Positions 1 to 12,947 of a stretch of 64,000 nucleotides of DNA are shown here, in pieces. The notes beneath the pieces are model-generated. The model was not told the DNA's origin. It worked only from the letters and a program-made list of their open reading frames with translations, and did no database searches. The stretch is from Trichosphaerium sp. ATCC 40318. Lineage: Eukaryota; Discosea; Flabellinia; Trichosidae. Location of the stretch: NCBI GenBank assembly GCA_038496445.1, contig JALMLS010000446.1, forward strand, positions 1 through 64,000. The letters run 5' to 3'. The position numbers were made by a program, and so were the translations under genes. The number at the start of each line of letters is the position of its first letter. Position 1 is the first letter of the stretch.

Positions 1-890
1 TTATGACGAGCGCCACATTGGTCGAACACGTTGAAACCGAATGCCATTTGTCTCCTATGCAACCTATATACTTTGGAGCACCTCTAAAACTACCGTTGGC
101 GCCTAGAGCTTGATTAATTAACACTACCGAAACTCGACTGGAAACAAAAAAAAAAAGTGTGTAAAAACAGTAAACTAAATGTACAACAGTAAACAGTGTA
201 ACCCTAAACTCTTTCAGTTGTTTGTTTTTTGCAAGTTTGCAACAAGAATACTTACCGGTGATTTGAGAACAGCAACGAGCACAGAAAGCGTCCATATCGC
301 GTACAGAGTGTTTACACAAAGTGTAGAATAGTTAGTTTAGTGGTTCATCCGATTCCGCTTTGTGGGCCAAAATAACACTAAAAAGGTTACAAGTACGCTC
401 TGAAATGCGATATGAACGCTATTAGAGTTATACTAGCTAATAAAAAACACTTACCGTTACGATCACGTTTTTTCGCCCAAAACTAGAACAAAAACTGATC
501 AAAGCGACATTGGCGCAATATTACACATACATGGGTTAATTGGGGTAAATATTAACGTATTAACTAAGAGCGTTAAAAATATTCCTGCTGTAAAAGTGCC
601 GGTGCGGTTGGCAGCACCACAATTATGCTCGTGCCATAGATTTGGAGAATAATATAAATAAATACTGTAGTGGTTATCGTACACTGCCTTCTCACTTGTA
701 TTACGCGCGTAACCAACAGCTCTTAAAACTGAGCCGCCTAGCACTAAAATCTGCGAACTTTAAGTCGTTGTCTACAATAATTTTAACTACCTTGGTGAAC
801 GCATTCGCGCTTGGAAATCATCAGTTTAATGATTCAATAACAAAATGTTTGATTTGAGAACAAAGAAAGTGGCTCGAGCTCGACTACGTA
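1..890 (-). CDS. Unclear partial gene or genes at left window edge
   Basis: I do not recognise this. Two stretches read as coding on the minus strand. The first, about 1-143, gives a peptide ending in CIGDKWHSVSTC after a plausible acceptor (a T-rich tract then CAG). It runs off the window. The second, about 499-765, reads LVLGGSVLRAVGYARN and then a Cys-containing, partly hydrophobic segment up to a stop at 499. A further Cys-rich patch lies near 256-330 (FCARCCSQIT). Exon phases could not be joined into one clean model, so this may be one Cys-rich secreted or membrane protein or two genes. Treat it as evidence of coding only, not as a gene model. Confidence 0.25.
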
Positions 891-1185
891 TTCTTTTTGT
901 GAAGTAACCAGGCCATTGTAAAAAAAAAATACTTTAATCTATGTACAAGCACAACCAACTACGTGTGAAAGACTGAGAAAGGTTGTTTTCATCCAAAAAG
1001 CTTCCTGTAACCTTTCCGTCTCTTTTACCACTTTGAGGTCAGTTGTGTTTTTGTTCGTGTTTCGTTATCCGATAACTCTTATAAATTCGGATTTGGGTTA
1101 CTTCTACGTCTGCGATACTTTCCATTAGTGCGGCCATGGTTGTCTCTACAAAATTATAAAATCAGATAAACTTGACTGTACCATC

Positions 1186-3573
1186 TTAAACACCCTTTGC
1201 AGTGACGTACCTTGGTACAGAAGGTGGAGGACGTGTTCTAGAGTCAGAATTACGCCAAGTGTAAGGATCAGGCCAATTAGCACTACTCGTTCTATTATGA
1301 GGCAAAGTAGGCGATTGAGAGGCATCGTTTGGGTTTGCAGACATTCTGTTCAATGGCGCTGCACGAGGGCGAATCTCAGAACGTTGTTCTGAACTACGTG
1401 GTGAAGTACTCATAGTGTTGTTGTTGTTTGTGTTTGAATTACGACCAGGTTGGTTATTTACTCGGTTAGTGATATGCGCATTATTAACAGCTCCGTTAGG
1501 CACCTCTCCTTGGCGTATATTATTACGACGAGGCTGAGTAGTATCAACACGGTTCCCACGATTATTATTTTGAATATTAGAAGGAGCTTGATGATAGTCA
1601 CGCTAAAGAAATTCAGTTAGAAGATGAACAAGGAAAATTAAAAAGTAAGGTGAGTTTTTTTTAAGGGGTGACGACTACGTACGTTTCCATGTCTTTGGGT
1701 AGCAACAGGAACCCATGCACCTGACGGAGCTACATTGTAAGGGTGAGGTACATTCTCGAAAGCACGCCATGGATGCCATGTACGTTGCTCTACCAGCACG
1801 CTCAGCACAATTTTTTTTGAAAGAAAAACGACCTACCTGAGGAACCATTCATTGGAGAATTAGCAGGCCTACGTGGCGACGAAGGTGAGAACTGGTCTTG
1901 GTTTCCATCGTGCACGAATTGTGTTTGGTAGCGCATAGGTACTAGCGTCATTGATGGGTGAACAGGTGTAATAGGACGTGTTGTATAATACGGTAGGGTA
2001 TTGGTGTACCCTGCGTAGTTATAGTGTACGCCACTATGAACAAACGAATTGTCGTCTGTAGCTGGCATTCTCGCGTGGTATCTAGGTGGAGGCAAGAATG
2101 AGCCAGCTGTGTGCAAAAGTTAGTGCTTTACACGAAACTCAATTATGGGCTTACGAGGGTTCTGAGGAGGGGAACGATAGTGCCGGCGTCTGGGATCTAT
2201 CATTGGGCAATAGAGCTTGGTAGAAGGGTATAGGTTGAGGTTTGGTCTTGTATTCAACTACAACGCACTGGTGGTGTTCGCGATTGTTCAAATGAGGTTG
2301 GTGGGCGTGATATTTGCGGCATAAAGTCGTGAAGGAACGGATTCCTTCCATGGAATACGTCTTCTTGCCACATTTCTGAAGGTCCTAAAAACAACATAGT
2401 ATTAGAGTAGTCCCTTGTTGTTGCGTTTTAAGCAACATACCACGCAGTGAAAGTCCTGAACTGCTACTGGAAAGAGGGTGATCTGAAGGTTCGTTGTTAG
2501 GCTCAGTATTAGGGTAACCAGAACGCAAACCGAGTTCGCCCCAAGCGCTAATAAAAATAAGCTTTTTTTGTAATTTCTCCTTTTTTTTTAGTGTACTCTA
2601 ATATAGACCTATGCTCTTCTGGTTGCTCCGTATTACCTCTTTCGAAGTTTGCTTGATCATCACGGCACTTTACAAGAATATAAGAGATTGATTTGAAAAT
2701 CAAAAAAAACCAGAAATTACAAGTTTAGAAGAGTGATGCAGACTCTTAACTACCGTGATTTACCTTTTTAACTTGCTCTTTAGTCATTCTGGCTCTATAG
2801 AGCGAGAAACAGTCCTTGCACAAGTAATTATGACGTTCAGTTCCTTCACCTTGTTTACAATTCCATAAACAAGATTGATCAGTCTCAACACGTTCCTAAA
2901 ATCACAGTTAGTATCTAGTAATAGATATTGTTGATGATCTAACCAAAAACAGACAAAATCAAAAAAAAAAAATAAATAGAGATAAAAAAGCCTTCAGTAC
3001 CTTTGTAGCTAAAACCTGACATAGAGCTAGATTCTTACGTAGTGGTATACATGGAGAGAAGTCCTCACTTTAAAAAAGGAAGAGTTTAGTATTGGCGTTA
3101 TTGCGTTTCTTTAAAAAACTATATCTTACCGGCATATCGGACACTGCCAAGATAAAACGCCCATAATACACTTTATGCAAAATGAATGACCACATCGTAG
3201 GCTAGTTGGGAACCCTAAAGTGTTAGGTTAATCGTTGAGATTTTAAAACCGCGCTCGAGTTAAGGACAAAGCGTAAAGCAATGTGTACAGGCCGTATTGG
3301 TAATTCAGAAAAGCGAAATTTTAAAAATGTAACGCAATTGTACCATTACGCCCTAGTGTGTCCAAGCATATCGAGCAGGTGGGATGCGAGGCTTTTTCTT
3401 CCTGTAGGCGCGTTTCGTCATTACTTTCCACAGAGCATGCACAAGAACGCGTAGGAGTAGCCAGCTTAGTACCTAAGAGCCTATGTAAATAATCGTCTTT
3501 AACACTTATTAAAATTACGTGGTTTGAGCGCCACCAACGGCTCAACGACTACTTTAGCTGTCTTATTGCTCAT
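1186..3573 (-). CDS. RING-finger protein with long polar tail
   Basis: Probable E3 ubiquitin ligase. I chose the ATG at 3571-3573 because a 46-nt intron joins it in frame to the RING exon. The C3HC4 RING reads CSICLDTLGRNG, then LRCGHSFCIKC, then WQCPICR, all ligands present, with the intron at 3222-3344 between Cys2 and the loop. It is followed by CIPLRKNLALCQ and a second small Cys/His cluster (CLWNCKQGEGTERHNYLCKDC, split by other residues into possible ligands). The remaining two thirds, spread over several short exons down to the TAA at 1186, is rich in Asn, Gln, Ser, Pro and Arg and looks disordered. No membrane segment is visible. The RING call is firm. Ligase activity is known for the family but substrates are unknown. 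Some tail splice sites are uncertain. Confidence 0.82.
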
Positions 3574-4033
3574 GAAATAATTCTGTGGCCAACCAATGAG
3601 CTTCCGCCAATACTCGACCCATTTCCTACTAGACTTAACAGCATAAAAAAACCCGACTTATTTTAAGGCAGAAAAATCCATAACTGCCTTTTTAGAGCGC
3701 ACCGGTTCAATAACAAGCAAACTGTAGAAACACAGTTTATAAAAACGTGCCGTGTTTTGAAAAAATCAAGAAAGAGCCGAGTTCAACAGCAAGTCAAGAC
3801 ACCCTTTTCTTAGTTTTCCATAGCGTAATACTTTGTGTTCGAACTTTCCACAACAAGTTGAGTTTACGTTTTATTTCGCTTATAAAATGAGCAGTTTCAA
3901 CACGTGGGGAAAAAGGGGTAGAGAATTTGAACGAATAGAAATGTATACCGCCTTATTTAGTATTGCACCTCAAGGCTTTGTAACGATCAGTGACATATGA
4001 AAACATTTATTAATAAGGAGCTAGTAGATTACA

Positions 4034-6447
4034 CTACTCATCTGGTACTGTTATGTCCGGCTTAGGAAGAATAGCTCCAGAAAATGCGAAATATGCAGCT
4101 GCGAGTGTCAAGAGAAAGTTTACAGTTTGACCGACTAGGTACAAGAGAAGGAGTTTTCCTCCTTTTAGTTTCTTGATTAATACTTTAATACTGCATGATA
4201 ATCCAATACCAACAAAAGCAACAGAAAACCACCACGTGCTAGCTGCCTACACAATAAAAACAAGTTAATTGTAATGCCTTTAAACAAACAAAACAAAACG
4301 TCAAAAGAAGAAAACACGTGCTAGTTTTCAAAGAAGATAATAAAGAAGTCTGTCTAAAACTGTGGTTTTAAAATTATTTCATATGAAGCACTTGCCTTTG
4401 CCATATCTAGAACAATATCTGTCTTTGCTTCACCGATTGTTGGAACAAGAATAAATGAGTACACAAGAGAAGCAATAAAAAATCCTAAAACGAATTTTGG
4501 AAACTTCTTCCATAGGACCCAGTATGATACACCGTTTCCTTCAGAATCCTTTTCAACCATTCTGTACCAATAAAATGCGATAGCAAGACAAACAAAACCT
4601 AGAATAAATACAAAGTTAAAAAGAGAAAAAGAAAGAATTATATCGCTCCAAGTACTTGCCTATAATTGCGTTTTGTACCATCTTTACAACGCTAGCAACC
4701 TCTTCACATATTGCACTTACAATTGCTCCTGCGGCAACAACTGCAGCGGTTTCTAGACAATCACGTGAGAAAACGAAATAAAAAATATTTTAAAGTGAAT
4801 TACAACTTACCGTTTATAGATCCTCCGAACCAAGCTCCAGCAACATAGTGATCCATACCAGAGTAGATGACCAAGTACGGTAATGATACCATAAAAATTG
4901 TTGTAAAGAAACTTATCACGCCAATGGCAATAGCAAGCTTAATACAAGTTGTTAGAATAAAACAAAAAAAAAAAGAGAACGCAAAGCAAAACTTACGTCA
5001 GCTGCATTTCCACCAACACTTGCTGAAGCTGCGGCTGCTGCAGATGCGCCACAAACGCAAGTACCAGTAGACAGAGTAATAGCAAGCTTCTTGTTAGCCA
5101 TCTTGAGTATTTTTGTTCCGAAGAGGTACATGCTTATTAAAGCAACTATTGGATAACACTTAGTGATACTACGCCCAACTTTTTGTAAACTTACCAGGTG
5201 TAACGCAAAACGCAACAATAATTCCCGGTGCTCCCAGGTTGATAACAGTCTGTACTTTAATTGCGAGTAGTACTAGGCCAATCTTCAAAAAATATTCTGG
5301 TCTGTTTGGTTTTAAAAGCCATTCGTTTGGTATCTTCAATAAATCCGTAATGTTTACAATAGCTATACCGAAAACAATAGCCTAATAAAAACCTATGTAA
5401 GTATATTCGCAAAACTGATCATGTAAGCACCCAAAACGCGTATCCAAGACCATACCTAAAAGAATTTAATTAAGAGATATTTTACTTTAAATTTCGTCTC
5501 GGTCACGTTCATGCACGTGAATGTAACCGACATTTTATAGTACGCACGTTGAAAAGTCTTCTTGTTTTCCCAAGAATAAGGCAAGGAAACCAAATAAGTG
5601 TACAACAACATCTTATAGGCGTCAAACAAAATAAGTTGTTTCAGTCTTTACGGTAGTTGGTAAAATTTTTCAAAAAGGATACATGATAATGAGAGCGCTT
5701 TGAACTCTCTGCCATGAATGAACATGCCAGAAAATGCGTTTATGATAAACATGACAGCAGAATTAAGTAAAATACCAACCCAAACGTCATCCGTATCAGC
5801 TCTTGTTGTCTTGTCTATTGCAATAAAAGCCACCTAAAAAAATTAAACACTGACAGCAAGAAAAAGGCCACAAAACGGGTATAGTTTAAAAAAGGAAATG
5901 TCATGCTTCTAGGCAGTACAAAAAAAAAACCTAATGAAGCCTTATCTAGTGGCATGTACTGCCCAAAATAGCATAAACCAAAACACTCCGAACATTTTTG
6001 ATTTTCGAACAATACAAGAAAAAAGTCCTCAAACTATTCTACCTTGGGCTCTTTCCAGGGCCACTTTTGCGGTATGAACGCTGTAAGTGGCCTGTTGTCA
6101 GATGTGAAGACCACAATCAATATTAAGGATATGATAGTCAAAAAACCTAAGGACGCGTTAGCTTCATCAACCATTAGGTCTTGGATGTACCTAGCCACAC
6201 AGAGAACCAATCCTCTGTTATTTTCGGGCCTGCTTGATCCCATATGTAACCCAGCGTTATCTAACGAACCAGTTACACCAATAGAAGTAGTTTTGTAAAG
6301 AAGAAAAGTTGACATTACTTTTGGCTTTTCTTTGTATTGTTTTCCGTATGCGCTGGTGTCTGAACCGTCTGTTACAAGCATTGTACTTTCTGCCGTCGAA
6401 AGCGGTGTGGCTTCATCATTTTGAAGAGAAGTACCGCCGTAAGACAT
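4034..6447 (-). CDS. YeiH/UPF0324-family membrane transporter
   Basis: Multi-exon polytopic membrane protein of the YeiH (UPF0324) family, whose bacterial members are annotated as putative sulfate exporters. The start is MSYGGTSLQNDEATPLS, followed by a long polar N-terminus that bacterial members lack. The diagnostic segments are GLVLLAIKVQTVINLGAPG, then STGTCVCGASAAAAASAS (the family's conserved TA-I-CGASA region), and AGAWFGGSINGK, where bacteria have AGASIHDTAQV. Later exons are hydrophobic, and the protein ends PKPDITVPDE at a TAG. About ten helices can be drawn. Introns are short, with CT-AC on the plus strand. The family assignment rests on motif order and is good; substrate is not shown. 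A mainly bacterial family carrying many introns suggests an old acquisition. Confidence 0.8.
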
Positions 6448-6685
6448 TATGGAGTATTTGTAGAACGAAGTATTATGTTTGTTGGTTCACCCGCACGTGA
6501 TGTTTGTACTTGCCTCGCTTAATTCGTTAAGTCATTTACTACAGGCAGTACTTTGTGGTACAACAAACGGCGCATTCGAAACAAACATTAATGGAGCCTT
6601 GTAACAAAGCAAGATACTTAATCTTTGTTTTATGTATCACGAGCAATCACTTGTGCTAACTTTTTTTTATTTACGCATTTTTCCC

Positions 6686-8151
6686 TTAGCAGTCTTCTTT
6701 AAACTCAACCCAAACTGGTTTGTTCACATCTTTTCCAGATTCATATAGAGCGTCGAGTACTTTTGTAATACGCTCAGCCATATGCACATATGTCTTTCCA
6801 GCATCAGGGTTTGTCTTCATTTCTTTAACGACTTTGGCAAAATTGTCTATCATATTGACTTGACCATAGCCAGGTTTCCCTTTTCCTGAAACAACCTCTA
6901 CTTCGGCCTCTCTTGGAGGTGCATGATACTCTATTCCAGAATTAAGTTACGTAGATTACCAGATAGAAAACAACTTACTCGTGTATTGCCATTTGTCTGG
7001 TACGCTACCCTCACCTTCTGGCCAAGGGAAGCAAAATGATCCGTGCCAAGGCAAGTAAACATCATCACATATAATCCTACCTTTCTTTCCGACAACTTCA
7101 ACAGACTGACGGACTGTACCAGCAAGGAACCCTACAGTGGAAATAAGACCAGAAACTTATCCTCTTTATTGGCATACCGAAATCGAAATTAGCACGACAT
7201 TCGTCTTCAAAAACAATCATTCCACTGCCAGTATAGATAACACCAAGTTCCTGGTAACAACGTCAATACCTTGATTTATAAAATTGTATAGATTTCTAGG
7301 TACCTCATCACGGAGATACGAACACGTGACACGAGAAATCTTTCTATCAAAACCGGCACACGTGAGAATAATACGGACAGCATACCAACCAACCTATTCC
7401 TCTTATTAATGAAGTCATTTAATAAAGATCACATACGTCTCCTAATGCCCCCATTGGTTCCATCTTTGGATTCCATCTTATGCCTTCCTTGGTACCACCA
7501 TGTGGAAAAGAAAAATTTGAGTTAACTTTTATAACTTCTCCTAATTCTCCGTCTTTTCCTTTTGCGCAGATTTCTGCGATCTCTTTTGTCCTTGGATGAT
7601 GAGGGAAATGTGTAGCGTCCATAAACAATACACCAGCTAAACGAAAGCGTAAGTTTAACAGTATATTTTGGGAAGGGAGAATGTGACTTGTTTTTTTTTC
7701 TTACCTTTTTTACAAGCGTCTGTGATTCTACGAAGCTCTTCGAAGCTAATGAATGGCTTATCTGCTAAAACGTGCTTTCCGCTTTCAGCAACTCGTACAG
7801 CGACATCAGCCATGACAGCTGTAGGTATAGCAATGTCTAATGAAACGTGAGAAACGATATACAGGCTATTAGAGCGTACAGATAGCATCAATGGCTGAGT
7901 CTTTTAACAAGTCATCCTGACTACCGTATGGAGTGATTTTAGGGTCTTTTTGAAGCGTTGTAAACTCGTCAGCGAACTTTGTTGCCTTGTCAAGCGAACG
8001 GCTCGCAACAGCACCAATTACGCTTCCTGACGCCACCATGGCTTTAGCGACATGGCCTAATACCTGTTACGGGAAATAAACTGTTAAAATACGTACGCGC
8101 AATGAAACCAAGTCCAACGATACCAAATCGAAGAGAAGGTATATCTGTCAT
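6686..8151 (-). CDS. Gfo/Idh/MocA-family NAD(P)-dependent oxidoreductase
   Basis: The protein starts MTDIPSLRFGIVGLGFIAR, a Rossmann dinucleotide-binding fold with its GxGxxA-type turn, and continues with HVAKAMVASG and AVASRSLDKATKFADEF. The central motif GKHVLADKPF matches the family's conserved E/D-K-P, whose lysine helps bind cofactor and substrate. A second-domain stretch, FMDATHFPHHPRTKEI, follows. The C-terminus WVEFKEDC ends at TAA 6686. About six short introns interrupt it. Family members oxidise or reduce sugars, inositols or bilin-like substrates in the cytosol; nothing here fixes the substrate. It resembles eukaryotic glucose-fructose oxidoreductase-domain proteins. The first intron uses an acceptor that restores the FIARHVAKA reading. 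Confidence 0.85.
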
Positions 8152-8192
8152 TATATTCTTGAAGCCTAAACACTAGTTGCTTCTGTTGTAGG

Positions 8193-8468
8193 TATGAACT
8201 GGGATTACAGTTGGCACCAGCATGACTTAATTCAAGTTACTTTCCCAAATGTTACCACTAGTCTGCAAAAAGGATGTCCCAACTAGGGTATGACACAGTG
8301 ACCCTGAGGAACGAATTCAGCTTAAACTACGAATTCGTTGATACTCCGCCTAAGAACGCACTTAAACAAACAATATGTGTACAGTTTGCTGATCAAAACC
8401 TTCAAAATGACTATGTAGAACAAATCGAAGCTCCAACGAATACTACAATAGAAACAAAGTTGTTTTAG
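8193..8468 (+). CDS. Possible small gene, unrecognised
   Basis: Two open stretches on the plus strand look coding but need a join. The first is MNWDYSWHQHDLIQ from the ATG at 8193, running on into VTFPNVTTSLQKG. The second, from about 8274 in another frame, is GYDTVTLRNEFSLNYEF and onward to a TAG at 8466. Any intron joining them would be only about 26 nt, so the true structure is unclear. An intron this short, a frameshift or a decayed gene are all possible. The YSWHQ start faintly recalls CS/p23-type domains, but I would not assign it. The following 8469-8757 shows nothing I can support. Confidence 0.3.
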
Positions 8469-8757
8469 AGCAACAAATAGCTGGCGAATTCTGAACATTG
8501 TTTTGGCGTTGTGCTTACAAAATGAGTTTGTTACTTTGCTTTCTGGTTTTTTTCTTCTTTTCCTCAATACACTGATGGTTTCTTTACATCATTCTGTAAT
8601 ATACGACTTGGACCGTTACTACACTAAGAATATACAACACAAATTTTATGGCAAGAAGTAGTCACTAAAATCGGAATGTTCTGATATTGTTGCATAGACA
8701 AAGAACTAAATACAATTCAAACAGAAAGGTACTATTGTATTAAAATTGCTCTTTTTT

Positions 8758-9985
8758 TTAACTATGGTGAGCACGAATAGGTGCTCGGGTAGTCGTTTTG
8801 CTTGATTTATAACGTTTAGCGAAAAACAGTACAAAAAGACCAAAGTAAGATAATCCTAAGAAAAATATCAACAAAGAATACAACCAAAAAAAAAAAGGAA
8901 TTAGAACTCTTTGTCACGTGTTGCGTACCAACGAAATTTCCCAATAACCACGATCTCCATGTTGCTCTACATTCTGTTTTTCCAGAGTAGTAATAGTAAG
9001 GGAATATAAGAGATGTCACAACATCACCTAAAGGAAGTTTAGAAGGCAGCTTTACTACTATTAAACTAAAAAAAAAGTAAAAGTTATCAACGTACCAACA
9101 AATTGTGTTATTTGACCTACTGTCAAGTACTTCGCCCATTTTGGCCTGGTTCCCATTGTTGCCATTGCATAGTAGCTATTCTTTTGTGAGTTCAAGCTAA
9201 TAAAAACAGACACTATGACGTACTAGTACATAAAAATATGTACAACAACATTAAAGAATCCAGTGATCCAAGAGAACAATGTATGATCATATAAAGGCAT
9301 CCAAGTAACAAACACTACACTTGAGTGATGCCACATATGCAATACAGTCATTGGACGCTTCTACAGACAATCTTTAAGTGAAAACGAATGAAGTTTGATA
9401 AAAACGAAGAAAAAAACAATGTAGCTTCGTTTTATACGTCATGACGTACCTTAAACGCGATCAAGAAGGTATCAACGAATTCATAGTATTTACTCAAGTA
9501 AAATACGTTCATCCACCAAAAGATATTAGCGTCTTCTTCCTCTGTATTGTATCCGTTGTGTGAGTTTAATGGGGTCCGTTACGTCAAAGTTGGGAACGTA
9601 CCTGATATGCCACCACAGTACATACCATATAAACCGTTATTCCAAGCGGCTAAAACGATTATTAACGCTATTTACAAAAAATGTAAAAACAACAGTACTA
9701 ACCTACTGCTACGCTCTTAGTTAGGCCAATGAACATAATAAGAGATATTCCAGAAAGAAAGAAATTGTGAACAATAGTAAAGTACTTGAGCTTGAGCGGT
9801 TGCTTGTTCTTCATGTAAAAGGCCAATGCAAACGCAGTGACGAGGTACAAGGAGACCCCAACAATGGGGTCCATCTACGTTGAGTGAGACAAACGTCAAA
9901 ACAATCTTTGTGGTGTTTTCATGCGTACAATAGGATTCGGAAGGAAATGCGTCAAGTACTGTGAGTCATACACTAGAGTTGTCAT
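8758..9985 (-). CDS. ELO-family very-long-chain fatty acid elongase
   Basis: 3-ketoacyl-CoA synthase of the ELO family, which condenses malonyl-CoA with an acyl-CoA in the endoplasmic reticulum membrane. It starts MTTLVYDSQYLTHFLPNP. An intron then leads to DPIVGVSLYLVTAF and several hydrophobic helices. KYYEFVDTFLIAFK precedes the family signature KRPMTVLHMWHHSSVV, which carries the catalytic HxxHH histidine box on a membrane helix. The tail FAKRYKSSKTTTRAPIRAHHS is basic, in keeping with an ER-retained cytosolic terminus, and ends at TAA 8758. At least five short introns are present. The chain-length preference cannot be read. Its start codon lies only 38 bp from the outermost possible start of the divergent glycyl-tRNA synthetase. 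Confidence 0.9.
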
Positions 9986-10023
9986 TAGCTTGAATCTACA
10001 GCAATAACCATTACTATGAAGAG

Positions 10024-12717
10024 ATGTACGCACTTTCGTGTTATCTGTTCGCTACAATGCTGTACAAGCTTGTCAAGAAAAGTCGCGAAAAAACTGGTTC
10101 ACAAAACTTTGATTATTTAGGCATGTGGCAAAGGGTTAGCCTAGTGACGCGTAGAATCACATCTAAGAATTCTACGCGTGCCTCAGACAGGCGTTCCCGC
10201 TTTTACTGTCAAAATGCCAAGGGTGTCGATTCTAACTCGAGAACTCCATTTGATCAACTTCTAAAGCGCCGATTCTTCTTTGTTCCGTCATTTGAAGTAT
10301 ATAAAGGTAAATAATTAACAACTAACGTAAAACAGCAGCTGACGCAATAAATCGCTTTTATAATTGCTTTCTAACTTGTTTAAGGCATTACGGGAGGTTT
10401 GTACGATTATGGTCCCAACGGCTCTTCATTACTTCACAACATACTCCAGGAGTGGCGTAAAACATTCATTGTACGTGACAACATGCTTGAAGTATCTCCA
10501 AGTATTGTTACACCACATGATGTACTAAAGTGCGTTTTACGCGTTGAAAATACCAACGCTAACACTCAATAGAAACTCTGGGCACGTTGAAAAATTTTCT
10601 GATTTTATGGTTTCAGATGAAGTCACAAAAGAGTGCTATCGCGTCGATCATCTCATAGAAGAACATATAGAGACACAACTTCAAAAATTAGACCCAAAGA
10701 AGTGAGTACAAGGCAAATCTCGACAAAAATTTTAAGAGAATTAAACACAATTCATTCTGACTTTCCACCAAGAGATAACTACAATGAGGACCACGCATCG
10801 CTAACAACTGACATTAATAGTATACCTGATATTGTTAATGCACAGGTACTATAATTTTGAAAGCAGAAATTTATGAAACAACTGCTTTATTAAGTTTTTT
10901 AGGGATTCGATGAACTTCTCAAAAAATACGCTTTAAAATCACCAAATGCAAACCCTCTGTCATCATCATATCCTTTCAACCTTATGTTTGGTGTAAAGAT
11001 TGGTCCAAGAGGAGACTCAAGTGGGTACATGCAACTAATTCAACAAGAAACAATAGTTTTTTTCTGGAGAAATGAACAAAGTTAACACTTTTTTGTGTTG
11101 TAGGTTTCTTCGACCTGAAACTGCTCAAGGTATCTTTGTGAATTTCAAACGACTTCTAGAACAAAATGGTAATAAATTACCACTTGCTTGTGCATGTATT
11201 GGACAAGCATTCAGGAATGAAATATCTCCAAGATCAGGACCACTACGAACACGTGAATTTACATTAGCTGAAATTGAACATTTCGTACTCCCTACAAACA
11301 AGGAGCACCCGAAATTCAATAAGGTACCATCACTGATATAGGCATTGATGTAACTGATGATAGGTTGGACAAGTAAGGATGAATGTACTAGACAGAGAAG
11401 GGCAAAAAGAAAACAAAGGTGCAACCGAAATGACAATTTCTGAAGCTGTTGAAAAGGGTATTGTCAGTAACAGCCTTGTTGGTTACTACCTTGGAAAAAC
11501 ATGCTCATTCCTTCACAATATTGGTGTGAGACCAGAAAAACTTCGTTTTCGACAACACAGAGAAAATGAAATGGCACATTATGCCGAAGACTGTTGGGAT
11601 GCTGAAATAGAAACTTCACATGTACAAAAAAAATCAATATTTAAAGACTCTACTCTTACATGTTTAGGGATGGATAGAAGTTGCTGGTATTGCAGATAGA
11701 AGTGCCTTTGATTTGAATGCACATTCTAAAGGGTCAGGACAAGCACTTGCTGTATACCAAGAACACAGCAAACCTGTATCTTTCTTTACTTTTTTTTTCC
11801 TTTTCGCTTTGGTTTTATGCTGTTGGATCCCTTAACAAAGTAGAAAGTCACTGACAAATTATTCGCCATTCCCAACAAGCCAGCTATTGGTAAAGCTTTT
11901 CGTGGAAACGCTGGTCCTGTTTTCAAGTATTTTGAGCAAATAGAAGAGAACCAAACGATAGAACTAAGGGACACTCTGAAGAAACAAAAAAAGTACAAAA
12001 AAAAACCCAAGAAAACTTATTTTTACCAATTTTATCTCTTTTTTTAGGATGTCTATAAACAAAGACTTGGCTATAGATGAGACAATGGTGTCATTTGAAA
12101 CAAAACGTGTAACTGAGAAAGGGACATACATCACACCCAATGTAATTGAGCCTTCTTTTGGCATAAACCGAATACTTTATGCTGTTCTAGAACACGGCTT
12201 TTGGGTAACTACTTAAAACAAGCTCGCTTTACTTTTGTTGACTCATAGTTTAGGTGAGACCTGAAGATAATCAACGTGCAGTACTCTCATTAGCACCTAG
12301 TGTGTCTCCTGTAAAATGTAGTATCATGCCACTACAGGCAGATGAGAGGCTGGCACCTTTTGTTTCTCAAGTGGTACGAACTCTTTGTTGTTATCATGTT
12401 TTTCTATTGTTAACAGTCACGTGTAGGAGGATATATTAGGTGACCTTGAGTATTCGTTTAAAACTGATAGTTCTGGGGTATCTATTGGAAGAAGATATAG
12501 TCGTACAGATGAGATTGGTATACCTTATGGGATAACAATAGACTTTGACACGTTAGAAGATAAAAAAGTTACAATACGAGAGCGAGACTCAACTCAACAG
12601 ATAAGAGTAGCGTTAAAAGATCTTTCTAATACATTACGTACTCTTGTACGTAATCCAGAAGAATGGAAGAATATGTACACTAAATTAGGCTTCACAGAAG
12701 CCGCAACGGAAAAGTAA
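10024..12717 (+). CDS. Glycyl-tRNA synthetase (class II)
   Basis: Charges tRNA-Gly with glycine. Eukaryotic/archaeal-type alpha2 enzyme: [17 protein letters not shown], then [38 protein letters not shown] and [10 protein letters not shown] (class II motif 2), ending FTEAATEK at TAA 12715. About nine short introns all fit in phase. The N-terminus is extended. From 10024 the frame is open, and a second ATG at 10123 begins [18 protein letters not shown], a basic, Ser/Arg-rich stretch typical of a mitochondrial presequence. One gene may therefore serve both cytosol and mitochondria by alternative starts, as is known for this enzyme in other eukaryotes. That targeting is inference. No WHEP domain is seen. 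Confidence 0.93.
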
Positions 12718-12947
12718 ACAAAAAAAAAACAATTACTAAACTCGGTTTTTTTCGAACATTTTACTTAGTGTTGACAAGGTGGGCTGAGGGGTTGGGTCTC
12801 CGAAGTTTGGTTTATGGTACGGCATTATATTCTGTTCCTAAATTCATACGATAACGTACTAGTATCAAAAGAGTTAGTTGTGCTTTCAAAAAACTGTGAA
12901 AAAAAAAATCCAGTTTTCATTTTGTTGATATTTAGGCTTCAGGAAGG

